DNA of 64,000 nt from Ctenosaura bakeri (Eukaryota; Chordata; Lepidosauria; Squamata; Iguanidae). Every line of letters starts with the position of its first letter. Positions within the stretch are counted from its first letter, which is position 1. The notes below the pieces were generated by a model. That model did no database searches and was not told the origin of the DNA. It saw nothing but the letters and a program-made list of their open reading frames with translations. Location of the stretch: NCBI GenBank assembly GCA_948474755.1, contig CAOLHI010000252.1, forward strand, positions 682,001 to 746,000. The letters are read 5' to 3'. Shown one piece after another: positions 45,796 through 57,022 of this stretch. The position numbers and the translations under genes were made by a program.

Positions 45796-47504
45796 ACACT
45801 CGTGTCCCAGTCTAGGATCCCTTGAACACTGAGGTCTGTTTTTAGAATTAATAAAAGGATATAACATGAAAGACTCATTTCTTTTTTTCTGTTCAGTAGT
45901 GGTTTGGGAATGGGTCTCAGAGTGATTTTCAGAGCAGAATCCTTGATACCAACTCAACCTGACTAAACACTGCTGTATTACCATAATTTATTGTCATACC
46001 AAGGGACAGTTTCAATTAACAAGCTGAGAAGGAAAAAGCAATTTCTCTGTCAGTACATTAGAGGACTGTACAGTAATATAATTTCTAATTGGCAGCCCAT
46101 TAAAGCAGTCGTAATTATTTCTGGTCAATGTTTGCCTAGTTTCCAATTTCTTCTTCAAAAAAGAAGGTGGTGGTCAGGGGAGAAAGAAGAAAATGCATAG
46201 GTCCTTTTCATACATATCTTTGTACGTACGCATGTAGAGGCACTGTCAGGTGAAAACTGACAATTGAAAGTCATGCTAAACTGAATCTAAGTTGATAAAT
46301 GCCTGCTTAATGGTCTGCAGTCAGATTAAAGCCTCTCAACATGTGTAGCAACTCCAGTGATTGCTCAAACGGCAGATTTTAAAAAGCAAGCAAGAAAAGC
46401 CGAACAAGTACGCTAAGAATATTGCCTTTGTGTCAGAAATGCACCTTCATGCTTTAAAATGATAAAAAATTGCAATCGATCCTTACAACTGTTGTGTTCA
46501 TCTTTATTGATCAGGCAGGAGAAAGATAAATCGCTGCCCAAATAAGATTATAGTAAATGTTAGCATCAGAGGGGACTCTTGGTTGATAGAAGACTATTCA
46601 TCATCTCAAATGGTGACCTGTCCGTGTGCGCATTGTCGTCCGTCTGCTTGTCTAATCACATCCCTATTGATTTTATCTGTATCTGAGGAACCTGGATGTG
46701 ACTGTCATTGGATGAGCGAGATTGCTAAATGCAAAAGAGGTCAGTGGTGTGAAGAGGATTTCATTTTCATTTTCTTACCGGCCAGCAATGATTTATTAAA
46801 AAATAAACTACCCCTAAAGTCACCAGGCTTGGAACTTCAGTCTGCAGACAAATGAATTATTAGGCCTGGTTTGTGAAAGAAAGCACAGAGTTGAGAAACC
46901 ATGTGTTTCCCCTAATCTTCGTGTGCCCTTTTGACTGTGGTATCTGTTACCCAATTTATTATAATTTGTGTAAAAGGTATGAAGCCCCAAAACACAATTT
47001 TACCCTTCTTCTCAGCTTAATGTTTTTTCCAATGATTTTTATAGATCCCTTGCGAACTCTGAATGGCCTGGGAAAGCTTAAGACAGACTCAGTTGATTAA
47101 ATATCTGTCCTTTTACCTTTCCAGATGGAGCTTTCTCCTTTTAGTCATTGGTGAAATGGGCTTCATCACCTCTTAGACAAGAGCAAGAGAACTTTGTGTA
47201 ATGTTGTCTATCTTCCAGTACAATTTGGAACATGTAGGCAGAGATAGTTTAGCTGTGACCTTTTTTGCCATTGTGTAAGAATGATTTTGATCTGTTATGG
47301 AAGCTCTATGGCATTATAAGTCAAAAGCTTCTACCTGCTGACAATTTTCAGCTCAAGAAATATTGCTGCCCTGCAGAGTGATTACAATCTCACAAACCAT
47401 GAGGATGTTTCCAAAATGGCATTCTGTACAGTGAGTCATCTTACCCATCTTTGTGAAAATGACTGGCAGTGCTTATCATGTGATGGTGCTTGTTGTTTCA
47501 TTTA
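45796..47504. other. Intronic, no recognised repeat; conserved-looking block
   Basis: No transposon signature. The AT-rich block 46380-46860 has many homeobox-like and GATA-like words (TTATTGATC, AGATAA) and is a candidate regulatory region by appearance only. Confidence 0.4.
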
Positions 47505-48069
47505 TAGAACCATAGAATTGGAAAGGGCTCCATAGCTCATTGAGTCGAACTCCCCACTCATTGCTGGAGTTCTTGCTAGACTGAACATCCCCATCAAGTA
47601 TCTGTCCAGCCTCTTTTTGAAAAGATGCCTAGGGAAAGAGACCCTACCACCTCTCTAGGTCACTGGTTCCATTGCCAAACTGCTTACCATCTGGAAGTTT
47701 CTTCTAATGTTCAAGCAAAATCTACCCTCCTATACCTTTAAGCCATTAGACCTGGTTCTACCCTCTAGGACAACAGAGAACGAACCTGCACCTTCATCTC
47801 TGCGACAACCCTTGAGATATTTAAGAAGTGTAATCACACCACACATGGTCTTCTCTTCACTGGGCTGAACGTGCCCAACTCCCTCAACCTTTCTCGTATA
47901 TTTAGTTCTCCATACCCCTTATTATCCTCTTTGACTTTCTCTGAACCTCCTCCAATTTGTCTGTATCCTTCTTAAAATACTGTGCCCAGAATGGAATGCA
48001 GTACTCCACATGAGGACTAACCAGTGCAGAATTTAGTGGGACTGTTACTTCCCTTGACTTAGAAACTAT
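47505..48069 (-). repeat. Old CR1 LINE, 3' end
   Basis: From AGAACCATAGAATTGGAAAG through AGTATCTGTCCAGCCTCTTT, TCTAATGTTCAAGCAAAATC and TACTGTGCCCAGAATGGAAT. The - frame near 48087-47902 reads VTVPLNSALVSPHVEYCIPF and QRKSKRIIRG. This subfamily differs from the young CR1 copies. Confidence 0.88.
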
Positions 48070-48500
48070 GGTTTTAATATATCCCACCTTTCCGCTGTAC
48101 TGGAAATCAAGGCAGTCTACAATTTTTTTTTAAAATGCTGTTAATAGCATTTAAAAAGACTTAAGTAAAACATTAAAAAGTTGTTATTAAAATGGAATTG
48201 AACAGTCCATAGAATTAAAATCATTTAAAAAAAATCAAAAGACTGGAGATTTTAAAAAAAAAATCAAAACAGTTCATCATTAAAAGCCCTTGGAGTGAGT
48301 TCCTAACAGCCTGTCAAAACAGAAGTATTTTCACATGCCAAAAGAAAATCAAGGAAGGAGCCATCCCAGCCTCCCTGGAGAGGAGTTCCAGAGTGTGGGA
48401 GTACTTCTCCTGTGTTCTCACCAGGGCAGATTCACGTAGGAAGACTGGATCCTTCAGATGGCCCAAACCTGAGGAGAGGATGATGGCTTGTCTATTGCAG
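48070..48500 (-). repeat. L2-like LINE, 3' end, antisense
   Basis: The reverse complement shows ALVRTQEKYSHTLELLSREA and MAPSLIFFWHVKILLF (the C-terminal block), a stop, then a T-rich 3' untranslated region ending with GTAGACTGCCTTGATTTCC and GGTGGGATATATTAAA. It abuts the CR1 relic. Confidence 0.65.
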
Positions 48501-49526
48501 GCTATCATAATTGGCGATGGGTGATCTTCCTCACTCACCTAACCATCTTCCTCCCTCCTGCAGTGCATTCATTGTAGGGTCTGGCAGGAAGGGGGTAGGG
48601 TGGCAGAAAGTAAGAGGACTTTCCCATTGCTGGCTGTCATAGCTGGACATGGGTGATCCTCCTCACTCTACTGTCTCTGTCCCCTTCCCCCTGCCTGGCC
48701 GCTTGCTTCTAGGGTTCTTTGGTTGGTTGGGAGGAAGGAATAACTGGGTTTGGCTGGCACCGCCTAGCCAATGATGAGCACGTTCAGTTGGCTACTCTTT
48801 CCCACCCTCCTCCCACTGACCTATGCAGCCATATAGTGGCTTTGTTGGCAGGAGGGGACAGAGAAGCAATGAATTGAAGAGGATTGCACATCATGGCCAG
48901 TGCATGCTGATGCAGGTACCCTGGGGATCCTCCAGAAGTCTTACAGGATGATGTGATTGCAGTATGTGGGTTGTACTGCTAGAGATCCTGTTCATTCACC
49001 AGCTCCCTCCTCTCCACCAGCCATTGCATCACTTGGGGGGGTCAGGAAAGCAGCAACTCTGTTCAAGGAATGGGGTGGAAATGGGAAAGAGGCTTGAGGA
49101 GGATTCTCCTTTTCATGAGTTCTGGACACTTGAGAAGCCCTTCTCTCTCTCTCTCTCTCTCTCTTTTCTCTTTTGGGTTTTCAAGAAACCTCTCATTTTT
49201 TTCTCTTGCAAATATTCTCTCCATCGTTGCTCTAATCCGCAACGTAGCAATCATTTGTCTTCTTTACAGTGTTACTACAAGGGTTACTGAATCTGCTGGA
49301 AAGCATTTAAGCACTAGAAAAGGCATTATAGAAGTGCAAAGGATTATGAATACTGTAGCTTGTTGGTCAAAAGGATGGTTTAGTGCAATGCAATGGGAAG
49401 TAGAGGAATTACGTACATAGGAGCCAAATCGGTTTAAAGATGTATGAGCCTAAATATTATTTGACTTAATAAAATGAAAGCATGGTTTTCGGCACTGGAT
49501 GTGTCAGTTGTAAGTAGTGTGTACTG
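48501..49526. other. Intronic, unassigned
   Basis: Contains a (CT)n run at 49141-49164. The phrase GGCTGTCATAGCTGG... near 48630 repeats GGCTATCATAATTGG... near 48500 with following GGGTGATC, a weak local duplication. Confidence 0.4.
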
Positions 49527-49620
49527 TTGTTGTTGCTATTATTGTTGTTGTGTGCCTTTCAACTCATTTCCAGCTTATGGTGACCCTAAGGTGAACTTTA
49601 TGCATTTATGGGAGTAAGAG
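49527..49620 (-). repeat. MIR-like SINE tail fragment
   Basis: TTGTTGTTGTGTGCCTTTCA with CTTATGGTGACCCTAAGGTG is the complement of the SINE tail; the head is missing. Confidence 0.75.
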
Positions 49621-50506
49621 CTGGGGTCTTTTGTTGGGCAGTGGAAGGATTAAACTAGAACATTGGGGTCCCCAGGTTCTACATTGGAAAAGAGAAGCAA
49701 TAAGCACATTTTCAAGACATGAGTTGAGAGGCATGATGCATAGTTCTGTCCTGACCCTTTTTAATTTACCTGTTCCGATATGCAAAGCGTGTCCTCTTTC
49801 CAAAGCACAGACAGTTGGGTGTGTCTGCAAAAGCTCCTTCCCAATTCATCCCATTGAACGACTGGACTGGGTCATCTTCTGAATCTGTGCACTTGTATAT
49901 TTTGGAATCCCTCCATGGCGATGTGCCTTGGTTCCAATACTAACAGTATAACAGAGTCATAAAAAGTGCTTCATATATTTAAACAAATTACCAGAGACAT
50001 TATTTAATCATAAAAATGTCACCGCTTTTATAGACTGTTGTCTCAGAATGCTTCTTTGCCCCAGAGGGAAGCTGTGACATTTCGGGATGTAGGAAAAACT
50101 GTTTCTGCTTAAAGTTGCAATATTATTTGCCCTTGAAATTTAGAAAGGGTTGAGTTGACGGAAGGGCAGTTGCACACAGTTCTTTAGGATATAGGTATGT
50201 ATACTTGGTGTGTGCCATTTCCCTGGCTGTGGAGGCCTTGAAATATTTGGAGGAGGACTCATAGGAGGGCGAGGTTCTGGCTATTTCACAGTAAGGTGAG
50301 ACTTCTGTGCCTTCTCTTGCACCATCGTGGCAATATGACCCTGTCTTCATCTTCCAAAGGCAGTCTTCCAAAAAGGTACCAGACCCATGGAAGAACCCTT
50401 TGATAGGCTCAGCCAGCTATTCCAGGAATGTGTGACTAGTTAAAATACAGGTCCATGTAAGGTTTCCTACAGCTTCAGCTCTCTGGTAGGAGATATTTTT
50501 GAGGCA

Positions 50507-50592
50507 GTAGATCCTGTCTGGTCTTGGAGGCTAAGCAGGGTCAGCTGTGGTTATTACTTGGATGGGAGATTGCCAATGAATACCGGGTGCTA
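50507..50592 (+). repeat. 5S-rRNA-derived SINE head, left of a Helitron
   Basis: GGAGGCTAAGCAGGGTCAGC, then ACTTGGATGGGAGATTGCC and ATACCGGGTGCTA follow the 3' two thirds of 5S rRNA, including its internal promoter region. It is a 5S-Sauria-type SINE, not a 5S gene: it is diverged, lacks the 5S 5' third in clean form and is followed by SINE body. The sequence is cut after 50592 by a Helitron and resumes at 51011. Confidence 0.85.
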
Positions 50593-51010
50593 TCTACTAA
50601 TATATACAAGTCAAAGCTTGTTTGTCTGTGTGAGGCAAGTGAAGAGCTCATATGATTGGCTGTGCCAGGTGAAGACCTCATAGGATTGGCAGTGAGAAGA
50701 TTCGATAGAATCTTGGGGTTTGCTGTTTATGGAGGTACCTTTAGAATTTTCAGCCAAGGAGCTCTTGGGCCTGGCTGGTTGCTATGGAGATGAGGCCTAG
50801 CAGCAAGGAGGAGGCCAGAGTATTCCCTCAGGAACCCAACCTCTGTTCGTTAATAACTCTGAATACAGATTGGATTGGGGAATGTGGGGAAAAGTTACAG
50901 GTACTGGACAAGACAGTTTGGGGAATTAGAGACACCAGATCTCAAATCTTTCTTACAGGTATTACCTATGAGAAAATAAAATCCTGGGCAACGCTGGGTA
51001 TATACGCTAG
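50593..51010 (+). mobile_element. Short nonautonomous Helitron
   Basis: It begins with TC (TCTACTAATATATAC) and ends CTAG, inserted between A50592 and T51011, as Helitrons do (no target duplication). About ten bases before the end is the GC-rich stem CCTGGGCAACGCTGGG (50983-50998), which can pair with G-T wobbles. The 418-base copy has no Rep/helicase frame. Helitron copies with the CCCGGGCAACGCCGGG-type stem are familiar to me from squamates. Confidence 0.8.
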
Positions 51011-51138
51011 TAGGCTATATTTCGGGGAAAAGAACTGGCATAACCACCTATGAGTATTCCTTTCCTTAAAAAAAAAAAACAACCTATGAAATTCATATTG
51101 CTGCCATTAGTCAACAGGCAAATTGAAGGCACAGGAGG
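51011..51138 (+). repeat. 5S-rRNA-derived SINE body, right of the Helitron
   Basis: TAGGCTATATTTCGGGG, AACTGGCATAACCACC and TGAGTATTCCTTTCC continue the SINE directly: GGGTGCTA joined to TAGGCT reproduces the end of the 5S part. The tail CATTAGTCAACAGGCAAATT with GAAGGCACAGG completes the element. A poly-A run interrupts at 51068-51080. Confidence 0.82.
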
Positions 51139-52800
51139 AAGAGCTCCAGCCGGCCGTGCTTGTAGGAGATGCCCATGGTGCTGATGTTTCTGATGTGACT
51201 AGTCCTGCTCATCTTAATCGTGTCTTCTACCCTCAAGATCTTTGAGCCTTAATATGCTGCATGTTCTGTCAAGCTCCTTGAATGGAAAGATGCAAAAACC
51301 CATGCTGAATCAGCCACTGTATGATGTTAAGTGTGTGCTGCATGAATATGATTGTGACACAGTGCAGTCCTTTTATTGCTTACACCACCCCTGAACTACT
51401 CTGGAGTGGCATTTTATCTCACACACACAGCTAGATTAGACCATTTTATTTGTGATGCTTTGCCTAGGTGGATGATCTGACCCAAACCCTTGAATGGTTC
51501 ACAGTTCCTGAACATAAACCATTGAGAAAACCAATGTAAAATCTGCATAGAGTTTTGATTTTTAACCCAGGTGGCTTTCATGTTGAATCAGCTGTTCTTC
51601 ATTGAGTTCCATGGTGTTTATTTTCGAGTTGGTAGGAAATTGGACTGGATGGCGCTTGTGGTCCATTCCAGCTCTATGATTCTGTGAATAGAACTGTATA
51701 TGGATTAATTGATACTTTACTTTGGCCATAGGACAGCAGAAACAGATTATAAGGTACGTCGTGATGGATTTTTAAAAAAAGATATCCCACTTTGTAAAAT
51801 AGGACATCATTATTGAAAACTATAAAATACTATACAGCATAAAATACAAATGAGATATGAAATACATTGTATGAGAAGACTATGTGAAATATTAAAACAT
51901 CATTTTGTCAATGACTTGTGACAAACAGTGACAGTTGCATAGAATTTAGCTATTTTATCTATAATTATGGAACTCTGAAGACCTGTTACTCAACCATCTT
52001 CTTCATTGTAAGAAGATGGTTTCTCATTCTCATTTTTCTCATTTTTATGACATCTATGTGGCAAAGTCACTGAAGCATCCAAAAGGGAAAAAACTTTTAA
52101 AGGGATTTTATTTAGGGATTGAGTTTATATGTGGATACTAATTTAGGATCCCAACTTTGCAGAGGGATGAGTAGAAAGTATTGAATTAAACCAAAGGATA
52201 TATTGGTATGATCCTCCATGCCCACAAAATGTCACATAAATTCTAACCATGGGCAGCATTAACATCAACGCAAGTTACTGTGAGCACTCTTCTGGCATTG
52301 GCTGAGGCATTGTGATATCACAAAGCCTGGAGCAAGACTCTGGAGTTGAAACTGGAAACAAGGGGGACTGAATGTCATGGACATTAAGGGGGAAGAGGAG
52401 CTTGGTAGCAGAGGGTGGAGGAACCACAAGACAAACAGAAACAGTGAGCCCAAGGAAGAAGCAGGGGGCGGAGGTGGCCAAGAGAAGAAGGTAGGAAGAT
52501 GACAAAAGTTGGACGGAAGTCAACTGGCAAGGGAAAAAGCAGGCTTGAATAGACAGCATGTAGATATGGTTGGAAAGAAAATAGTTCTCTACTTTGCGGT
52601 TATGACATTTTTAGCTAATTAAAAGAAACATGTCTGGAAGTTTCATATGCTTCTGCTCATACTTGGGTTGAAATGCAAGGAATTCAGTTGTGAATTTTTG
52701 GAGTAGGGGTGGCATTTGGATTTGCTAAACTCCATCCCTAAAACATTTTGTCATTTGGTATGCAGCTTGTTCGTATGTTCACACTTAATTATTTCCTCAT
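51139..52800. other. Intronic, mostly unassigned
   Basis: Contains a CR1 3' tip (51635-51688) and a perfect 11-bp hairpin ACCATCTTCTT/AAGAAGATGGT at 51993-52020 with a 6-base loop. Otherwise nothing recognised. Confidence 0.4.
51635..51688 (+). repeat. CR1 LINE 3' tip
   Basis: TTGGACTGGATGGCGCTTGT, then CCAGCTCTATGATTCTGTGA, is the sense terminal part of CR1. Confidence 0.75.
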
Positions 52801-52808
52801 TTTTCCAG

Positions 52809-52879
52809 AGTGCACAGTTTTACAAAGTCACCACGGAGCAGTACCAAAAAGCCGTCGATGAAGTAGATGCCAAATTCAA
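52809..52879 (+). CDS. CHCHD3: CHCHD3 (MIC19) internal coding exon preceding the CHCH domain
   Basis: This 71-base exon encodes SAQFYKVTTEQYQKAVDEVD followed by AKF and the first two bases of a Lys codon. It matches the CHCHD3 segment that directly follows the exon at 1488-1571 (human residues about 152-175, from memory; human has SSEFYRVTTEQYQKA here). The acceptor is a pyrimidine run ending TTTTCCAG (52801-52808) and the donor is GTAAGA at 52880. The exon therefore starts in phase 0, matching the phase-0 end of the previous exon, and ends in phase 2. The twin-Cx9C CHCH domain that lets MIC19 fold in the intermembrane space through Mia40-dependent disulfides should lie in exons past 64000. 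The many Lys/Glu/Gln residues suit a continuing helix. No frameshift or stop interrupts it, so the gene appears functional. Confidence 0.93.
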
Positions 52880-53941
52880 GTAAGACTTTTTCATTTTCTC
52901 TTGTCCTTTTGTTTTTTTTTTAAAAGACCATGAATGTGATTTTCCTTCTGTTTATGTGAAAACAGAATTTTTCCTTAGTCTGTCATTTTCTACCGGGAAA
53001 GTGAAAACAGAAATAAAATGAGTTGCAAGTATTGGTCTTGTTTTTGACAAAGGTTCTCAGCCAGGTGTCTTGGGCATAGTATTGAAATTCAAAGCTTTGG
53101 CACACTCCTAGCCTGTACATAGTAACGTATTAAGGGACATGGGGCAAGGCGGGTGGGAAAGAGTCTCCTAGATTAGCCTCATTAAAATGTGGGAGGGGGC
53201 TTGAGTATGAACAGTATTTTTTATAAAAATCATAAATTTATTTTATTTTATATCCTGTTTTTCTTTCAATAAGAGACTCATACTGTCAACTGTAAGTCCA
53301 CAGCCAGGCTCTATCTTTAACTTTATTTATTGTTCAGTGTTTTTAATTTTGGAAGTGCTGTAGACTATAGTGGCTACAACTGGATTTCGGCCATTTTAGA
53401 AGAATCTGTCTGTTCCATGTATAGCTTGAAGAGTACCTAAATAGCAAAGGCTGAATTAAATTCTCTTTATTATTCCTCTGGAGGGTTAAATGAAGAACCA
53501 GTAATTAGGGGACCAAAATGACTCTGACCTTTGCCCTGGTCTTCCTTTCTGCTGTTGCTAATTTTTGCTGGAAAGCCTCATCCATCATATTTCATGGCTT
53601 TCATTTGAGAAACTTTAACTCACCCACCCATTTTCCTGCCATCTTCTGATAAATGCTGTCAATAGAAGACAAAGACCAGCACTTGGTTGTTGTCTGGGAA
53701 GCCTGTTGTTGCTGAAAGGCTCTTAGCCACCACAACAACGTATCATTACAGATGCTTAATAATCTGATAAAATGTCATAAAAGGGGGCCTTAAGGCAACT
53801 TATTGCTCAATTGTCCCATAGGAAGGCACCTCAAGGATGAGATCTTGTCTGCTTTTTCAAGCTATCTTGAATGCTTCAAGAATCTTTTCAGCATAAAAGA
53901 GTTGAAGGAAGGGCAATCCTGCAATTCTGAAACGATGAACA
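52880..53941. other. Intronic, nothing recognised
   Basis: Directly downstream of the second CHCHD3 exon. No repeat or gene signal seen. Confidence 0.4.
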
Positions 53942-54010
53942 GATGAGGCTACTTTATTCTGAGTCAGACCACTGACCTGTCTGACCCAGTTAATTGTCCT
54001 GGCCGCAGCC
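53942..54010 (-). repeat. tRNA-derived SINE tail fragment
   Basis: GGCTACTTTATTCTGAGTCA and GACCACTGACCTGTCTGACC correspond to the complement of the SINE family tail present in sense orientation at 54255-54485. Confidence 0.55.
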
Positions 54011-54254
54011 AGATTTTCCCTACCCTGCGACCTAAAACTTTCATTTTCAAAGCTTTTGCTCCAAGGCTGAGCCTTGATCCTTTTCCTTTTGTGTTCAAAA
54101 GGCACATATTTGTATATTACAATGAGGTAGGTGGGTAGATGCTGACAGGACACTGAAGTAGTACATTGTTCTTTTCTCTTTTGGGTCAAGTATATAATAT
54201 ACAGTCAAGTATATAATACAGGAAGACTAAAGTATAAATTTGTCAAGGAAATGA

Positions 54255-54485
54255 CCTGGGAAGAGCCATTGGCTCTTGCAAGTTCAGTGATAAAGCACAC
54301 CCTTTGTGTATAAAAGGTCCTAGATTTCATCTGTTGCATCTCAGGTTTGGGGATATTTTAAAAATTAGTTTATGGCTCTGCCTAAGACCCTGGAAAGTTG
54401 TTGCCAGAATAGACAAGAGTAAAGCTAGATGGATAAAGAGTCTGACCAAATTAAAGTCAGCATCTCTGTATTCCTAAGTCCTACT
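54255..54485 (+). repeat. tRNA-derived SINE, diverged full-length
   Basis: The head TTCAGTGATAAAGCACACCC and GTCCTAGATTTCATCTGTTG reads like a decayed tRNA with A and B boxes. The tail ACCCTGGAAAGTTGTTGCCA, AAGCTAGATGGATAAAGAGT, CTGAC ends in the phrase also found antisense at 53.95 and 39.12 kb. Confidence 0.6.
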
Positions 54486-54543
54486 GGAAATTCATGAACA
54501 TAGACAGCTGACTGATAGAGGGAGACCACTGTTCCATTTATAC

Positions 54544-54758
54544 TAGGGTTTCTCAACCATAATTCCCTAGGGTTCCTTGAGAGGTCACAAGGGATTCTGT
54601 GAGAGATGTGGGTTTTTTTAAATAAATATTTATTTAGCTATAGATGTAATAATTTTTATTCAGGGCCTCCCTGAGACCTATATTGTTATGCAGAGGTTCC
54701 CTGAAGCCTGAAAATTATTTCAATGGTTTCTTTAGGATAAAAAGGTCAAGAAGGGCTG
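54544..54758. mobile_element. hAT-like MITE with decayed 8-bp target duplication
   Basis: The ends TAGGGTTTCTCAACCAT and AAAAGGTCAAGAAGGGCTG form imperfect inverted repeats of hAT type. The flanks ATTTATAC (54536-54543) and ATCTAGAC (54759-54766) agree at 6 of 8. Internally AT-rich; no coding capacity. Confidence 0.65.
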
Positions 54759-54813
54759 ATCTAGACCAGCAGTGTGACTGGCAGGACCTCTCCATGGTGT
54801 GAGACAGAATTCT

Positions 54814-55555
54814 TAGAATCATAGAATCATAGAAATATAGAGTTGGAAGAGACCCCAGGGGCCATCCTGTCCAACCCCCTGCCATGCAGGAACACCCTCA
54901 AAGCACTCCCGACAGATGGCCATCCAGCCTCCGCTTAAAAACCTCCAGGGAAGGAGACTCCACTACACTCCGAGGCAGCAGATTCCACTGCCGGACAGCC
55001 CTGACTGCCAGGAAGTTCTTCCTGAGATTCAGGTGGAATCTCCTTTCCTGCAGCTTGAATCCATTTGTCCTTGTCCTGGTCTCTGGAGCAGCAGAAAACA
55101 AGCCCTCTCATTCCTCTACATGGCATCCCTTCAAGTATTTAAACCTGGCTATCATGTCCCCTCTTAACCTTCTCTTCTGCAGACTAAACATACCCAGCTC
55201 TCTAAGTCTATCCTCATAGGGCGTCATGGCTTCCGGGCCTCTCACCATTTTGGTCGCCCTCCTCTGGACTTGCTCCAGCTTGTCAATATCCTTCTTGAAT
55301 TGGGGTGCCCAGAACTGGACACAGGATTCAAGATGAGGTCTAACCAAAGCAGAGTAGAATGATACCAGTACCTCCCTCGATCTAGACACCGTACTCCTAT
55401 TGATGCAGCCGAGAATTGCATTGGCTTTCTTGGCTGCCGCATCACACTGCTGACTCATGTTCAGCTTGTGGTCTATGAAGACTCCTAGATCCCTTTCACA
55501 CGTACTGCTATCCAGCCACGTGTCCCCCATCCTATATTTCTGTATTCCATTTTTT
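54814..55555 (-). mobile_element. CR1 LINE, 3' part of ORF2, comparatively young
   Basis: The - frame 55530-55108 reads [40 protein letters not shown] and [20 protein letters not shown]; a second frame (55101-54898) carries [20 protein letters not shown] to the C-terminus. The 3' end has AATCATAGAATCATAGAAAT at 54817-54836. It is truncated upstream of the ATTTTTTCCATT at 55555. Confidence 0.94.
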
Positions 55556-55574
55556 CCATTTCTTTCCTAGACCA

Positions 55575-55675
55575 GATTGGAGATCACCAGTATACATTGG
55601 TAGTCTTCCATCCAAATAGTAATCAGATCAACCCTGCTTAGTTTCCAAAATAGATAAGATCAAGTATGTTCAGAA
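55575..55675 (-). repeat. 5S-rRNA-derived SINE head, antisense
   Basis: GGTAGTCTTCCATCCAAATA, GATCAACCCTGCTTAGTTTC and AGATAAGATCAAG are the complement of the 5S internal promoter region, diverged. The SINE body is missing; the CR1 copy ends just before it. Confidence 0.7.
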
Positions 55676-56249
55676 GAAAGTCATGGATTCAAGTTTGTGG
55701 ACCCAGGCATCCCCAGAGCACTCTCTGAATAGGTTAATCATTTCCCCAGTCACTTGATGGGGCAGTTTTGGCCACCGATACCTTGTTACTCATGAAGCTG
55801 TACTTGGCAGAGTTCCCAGCCATACCAGGACTTCGGATCTTGGGAGGCAAGGATTGCCAAACTGGTTCAGGACATTTCAAAAACAGAGTAAAATGAACAA
55901 TTTTTGGACATTGTGTGCAACGCCCACTTAGGCCTACAACAGGCAAAACAGATTTGAGGTCTGCCCTGAAGACGGAGATCCAATTTGGATCCTGATTAAG
56001 TGATTTGGGAAAATAATTCAACCCCAAATGCTGGAGTGGCCACCCAGGTTGATATGGATCCAAAACTGAACCTTGGTTTGAAAATCCAGATCTTTTCCTT
56101 CCCTTTATTATAACCGAGGATCAACAAATATCAATAACGTTTTTGTCTGTTTATTCATCAGAATAGGATGACATTTTCAGATGTAGTAGCTCCTTATGAG
56201 ATGGTTTCACTTGCTGAATTGCAGATAAATAGGTGGCAAGGTCACACAC

Positions 56250-56325
56250 TCTCAGCTCCAGAAAACGCCAAGGTACGGTTGCCGTAGCATCACCGCAAGT
56301 CAGAAATGACCTGAAGGCACACCAC
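56250..56325 (+). repeat. MIR-like SINE tail fragment
   Basis: CAGAAAACGCCAAGGTACGG, CAAGTCAGAAATGACCTGAA and GGCACACCACGATTACC match the sense tail of the MIR-like SINE. Confidence 0.7.
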
Positions 56326-56997
56326 GATTACCACCACTGCTACAAAAGCAAAGGATTCATGCTATGTATCTAAAACTCTAAAAGCACACAAATATAAAAT
56401 ACCTTTGACAGACCTTTAAGGGTGTAAGGCAATATGTCAGACTGTGGGGTATGCCTTTTGGCCATCCTCTCCAGTTGTTACACTTTAAGGCTGCCCTCAA
56501 GTCACTAGAGTTGTGTTGGCATGGATTCTTCCAAGAATCTGTGAAAGATTCCTCAAGCCAAATTCAAAGGAGTGTTTTCAAAGCCCAAGAGCCACCAACT
56601 CTTTCTCCCTTCAATATTTGCACACTTTAATAATCTTAGGAAAGCTAAACTAAGCTAAATGGCAGGATTACAGGCTGGCATACCTCAAATCGTGTTTCTA
56701 CAATATGGGAGTCATGGGGAAGAGTCACCTTAGGACAGCTCTGGAATTGGTGCTGAAACTGAAACATACTGAGCCTATGCATAAATGCACTCAGTCAAAA
56801 TGGTCGTGGGAGCATCTGATAGATGTATTGCATGGGTTTATTTATCATAATACCTTATTTCAACAGGCTTCATTTTTCACAGTTTCAAAGATCTGACCAA
56901 ATTGACATAGAACAGGTCAGTGTCTGCAGCTATGATAATTCAACAGGGTCTCCATCTACAGACTAATATACCTCTGACTATGAAAGGCTGGATCAGT

Positions 56998-57022
56998 GTA
57001 TGTATGTATGTATGTATGTATG
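56998..57022. repeat. (GTAT)n microsatellite
   Basis: Six tandem GTAT units. Confidence 0.95.

Larger units (their letters stand above)
1572..52808 (+). other. CHCHD3: CHCHD3 large intron (about 51.2 kb)
   Basis: The intron is bounded by a GTGAGA donor at 1572 and a TTTTCCAG acceptor ending at 52808. Both flanking exons are phase 0 and encode neighbouring parts of CHCHD3, so no intervening coding exon is expected. It contains most of the transposon copies listed separately. Human CHCHD3 is also a very long gene with short exons (established knowledge). Confidence 0.88.

Noticed and set aside
50507..50592. 5S rRNA gene
   Set aside because: The homology is diverged and partial and continues into SINE body sequence after the Helitron; there is no pol III T-run terminator after the 5S part.
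50784..51053. 89-codon frame as a Helitron protein
   Set aside because: Much too short for Rep/helicase, no motif, and it crosses the Helitron end into the SINE.
51993..52020. microRNA hairpin
   Set aside because: An 11-bp stem with a 6-base loop is far too short for a precursor.
1572..52808. Additional CHCHD3 coding exon in the large intron
   Set aside because: The two flanking exons encode adjacent protein segments with matching phase 0, so nothing is missing; no candidate alternative exon was found.
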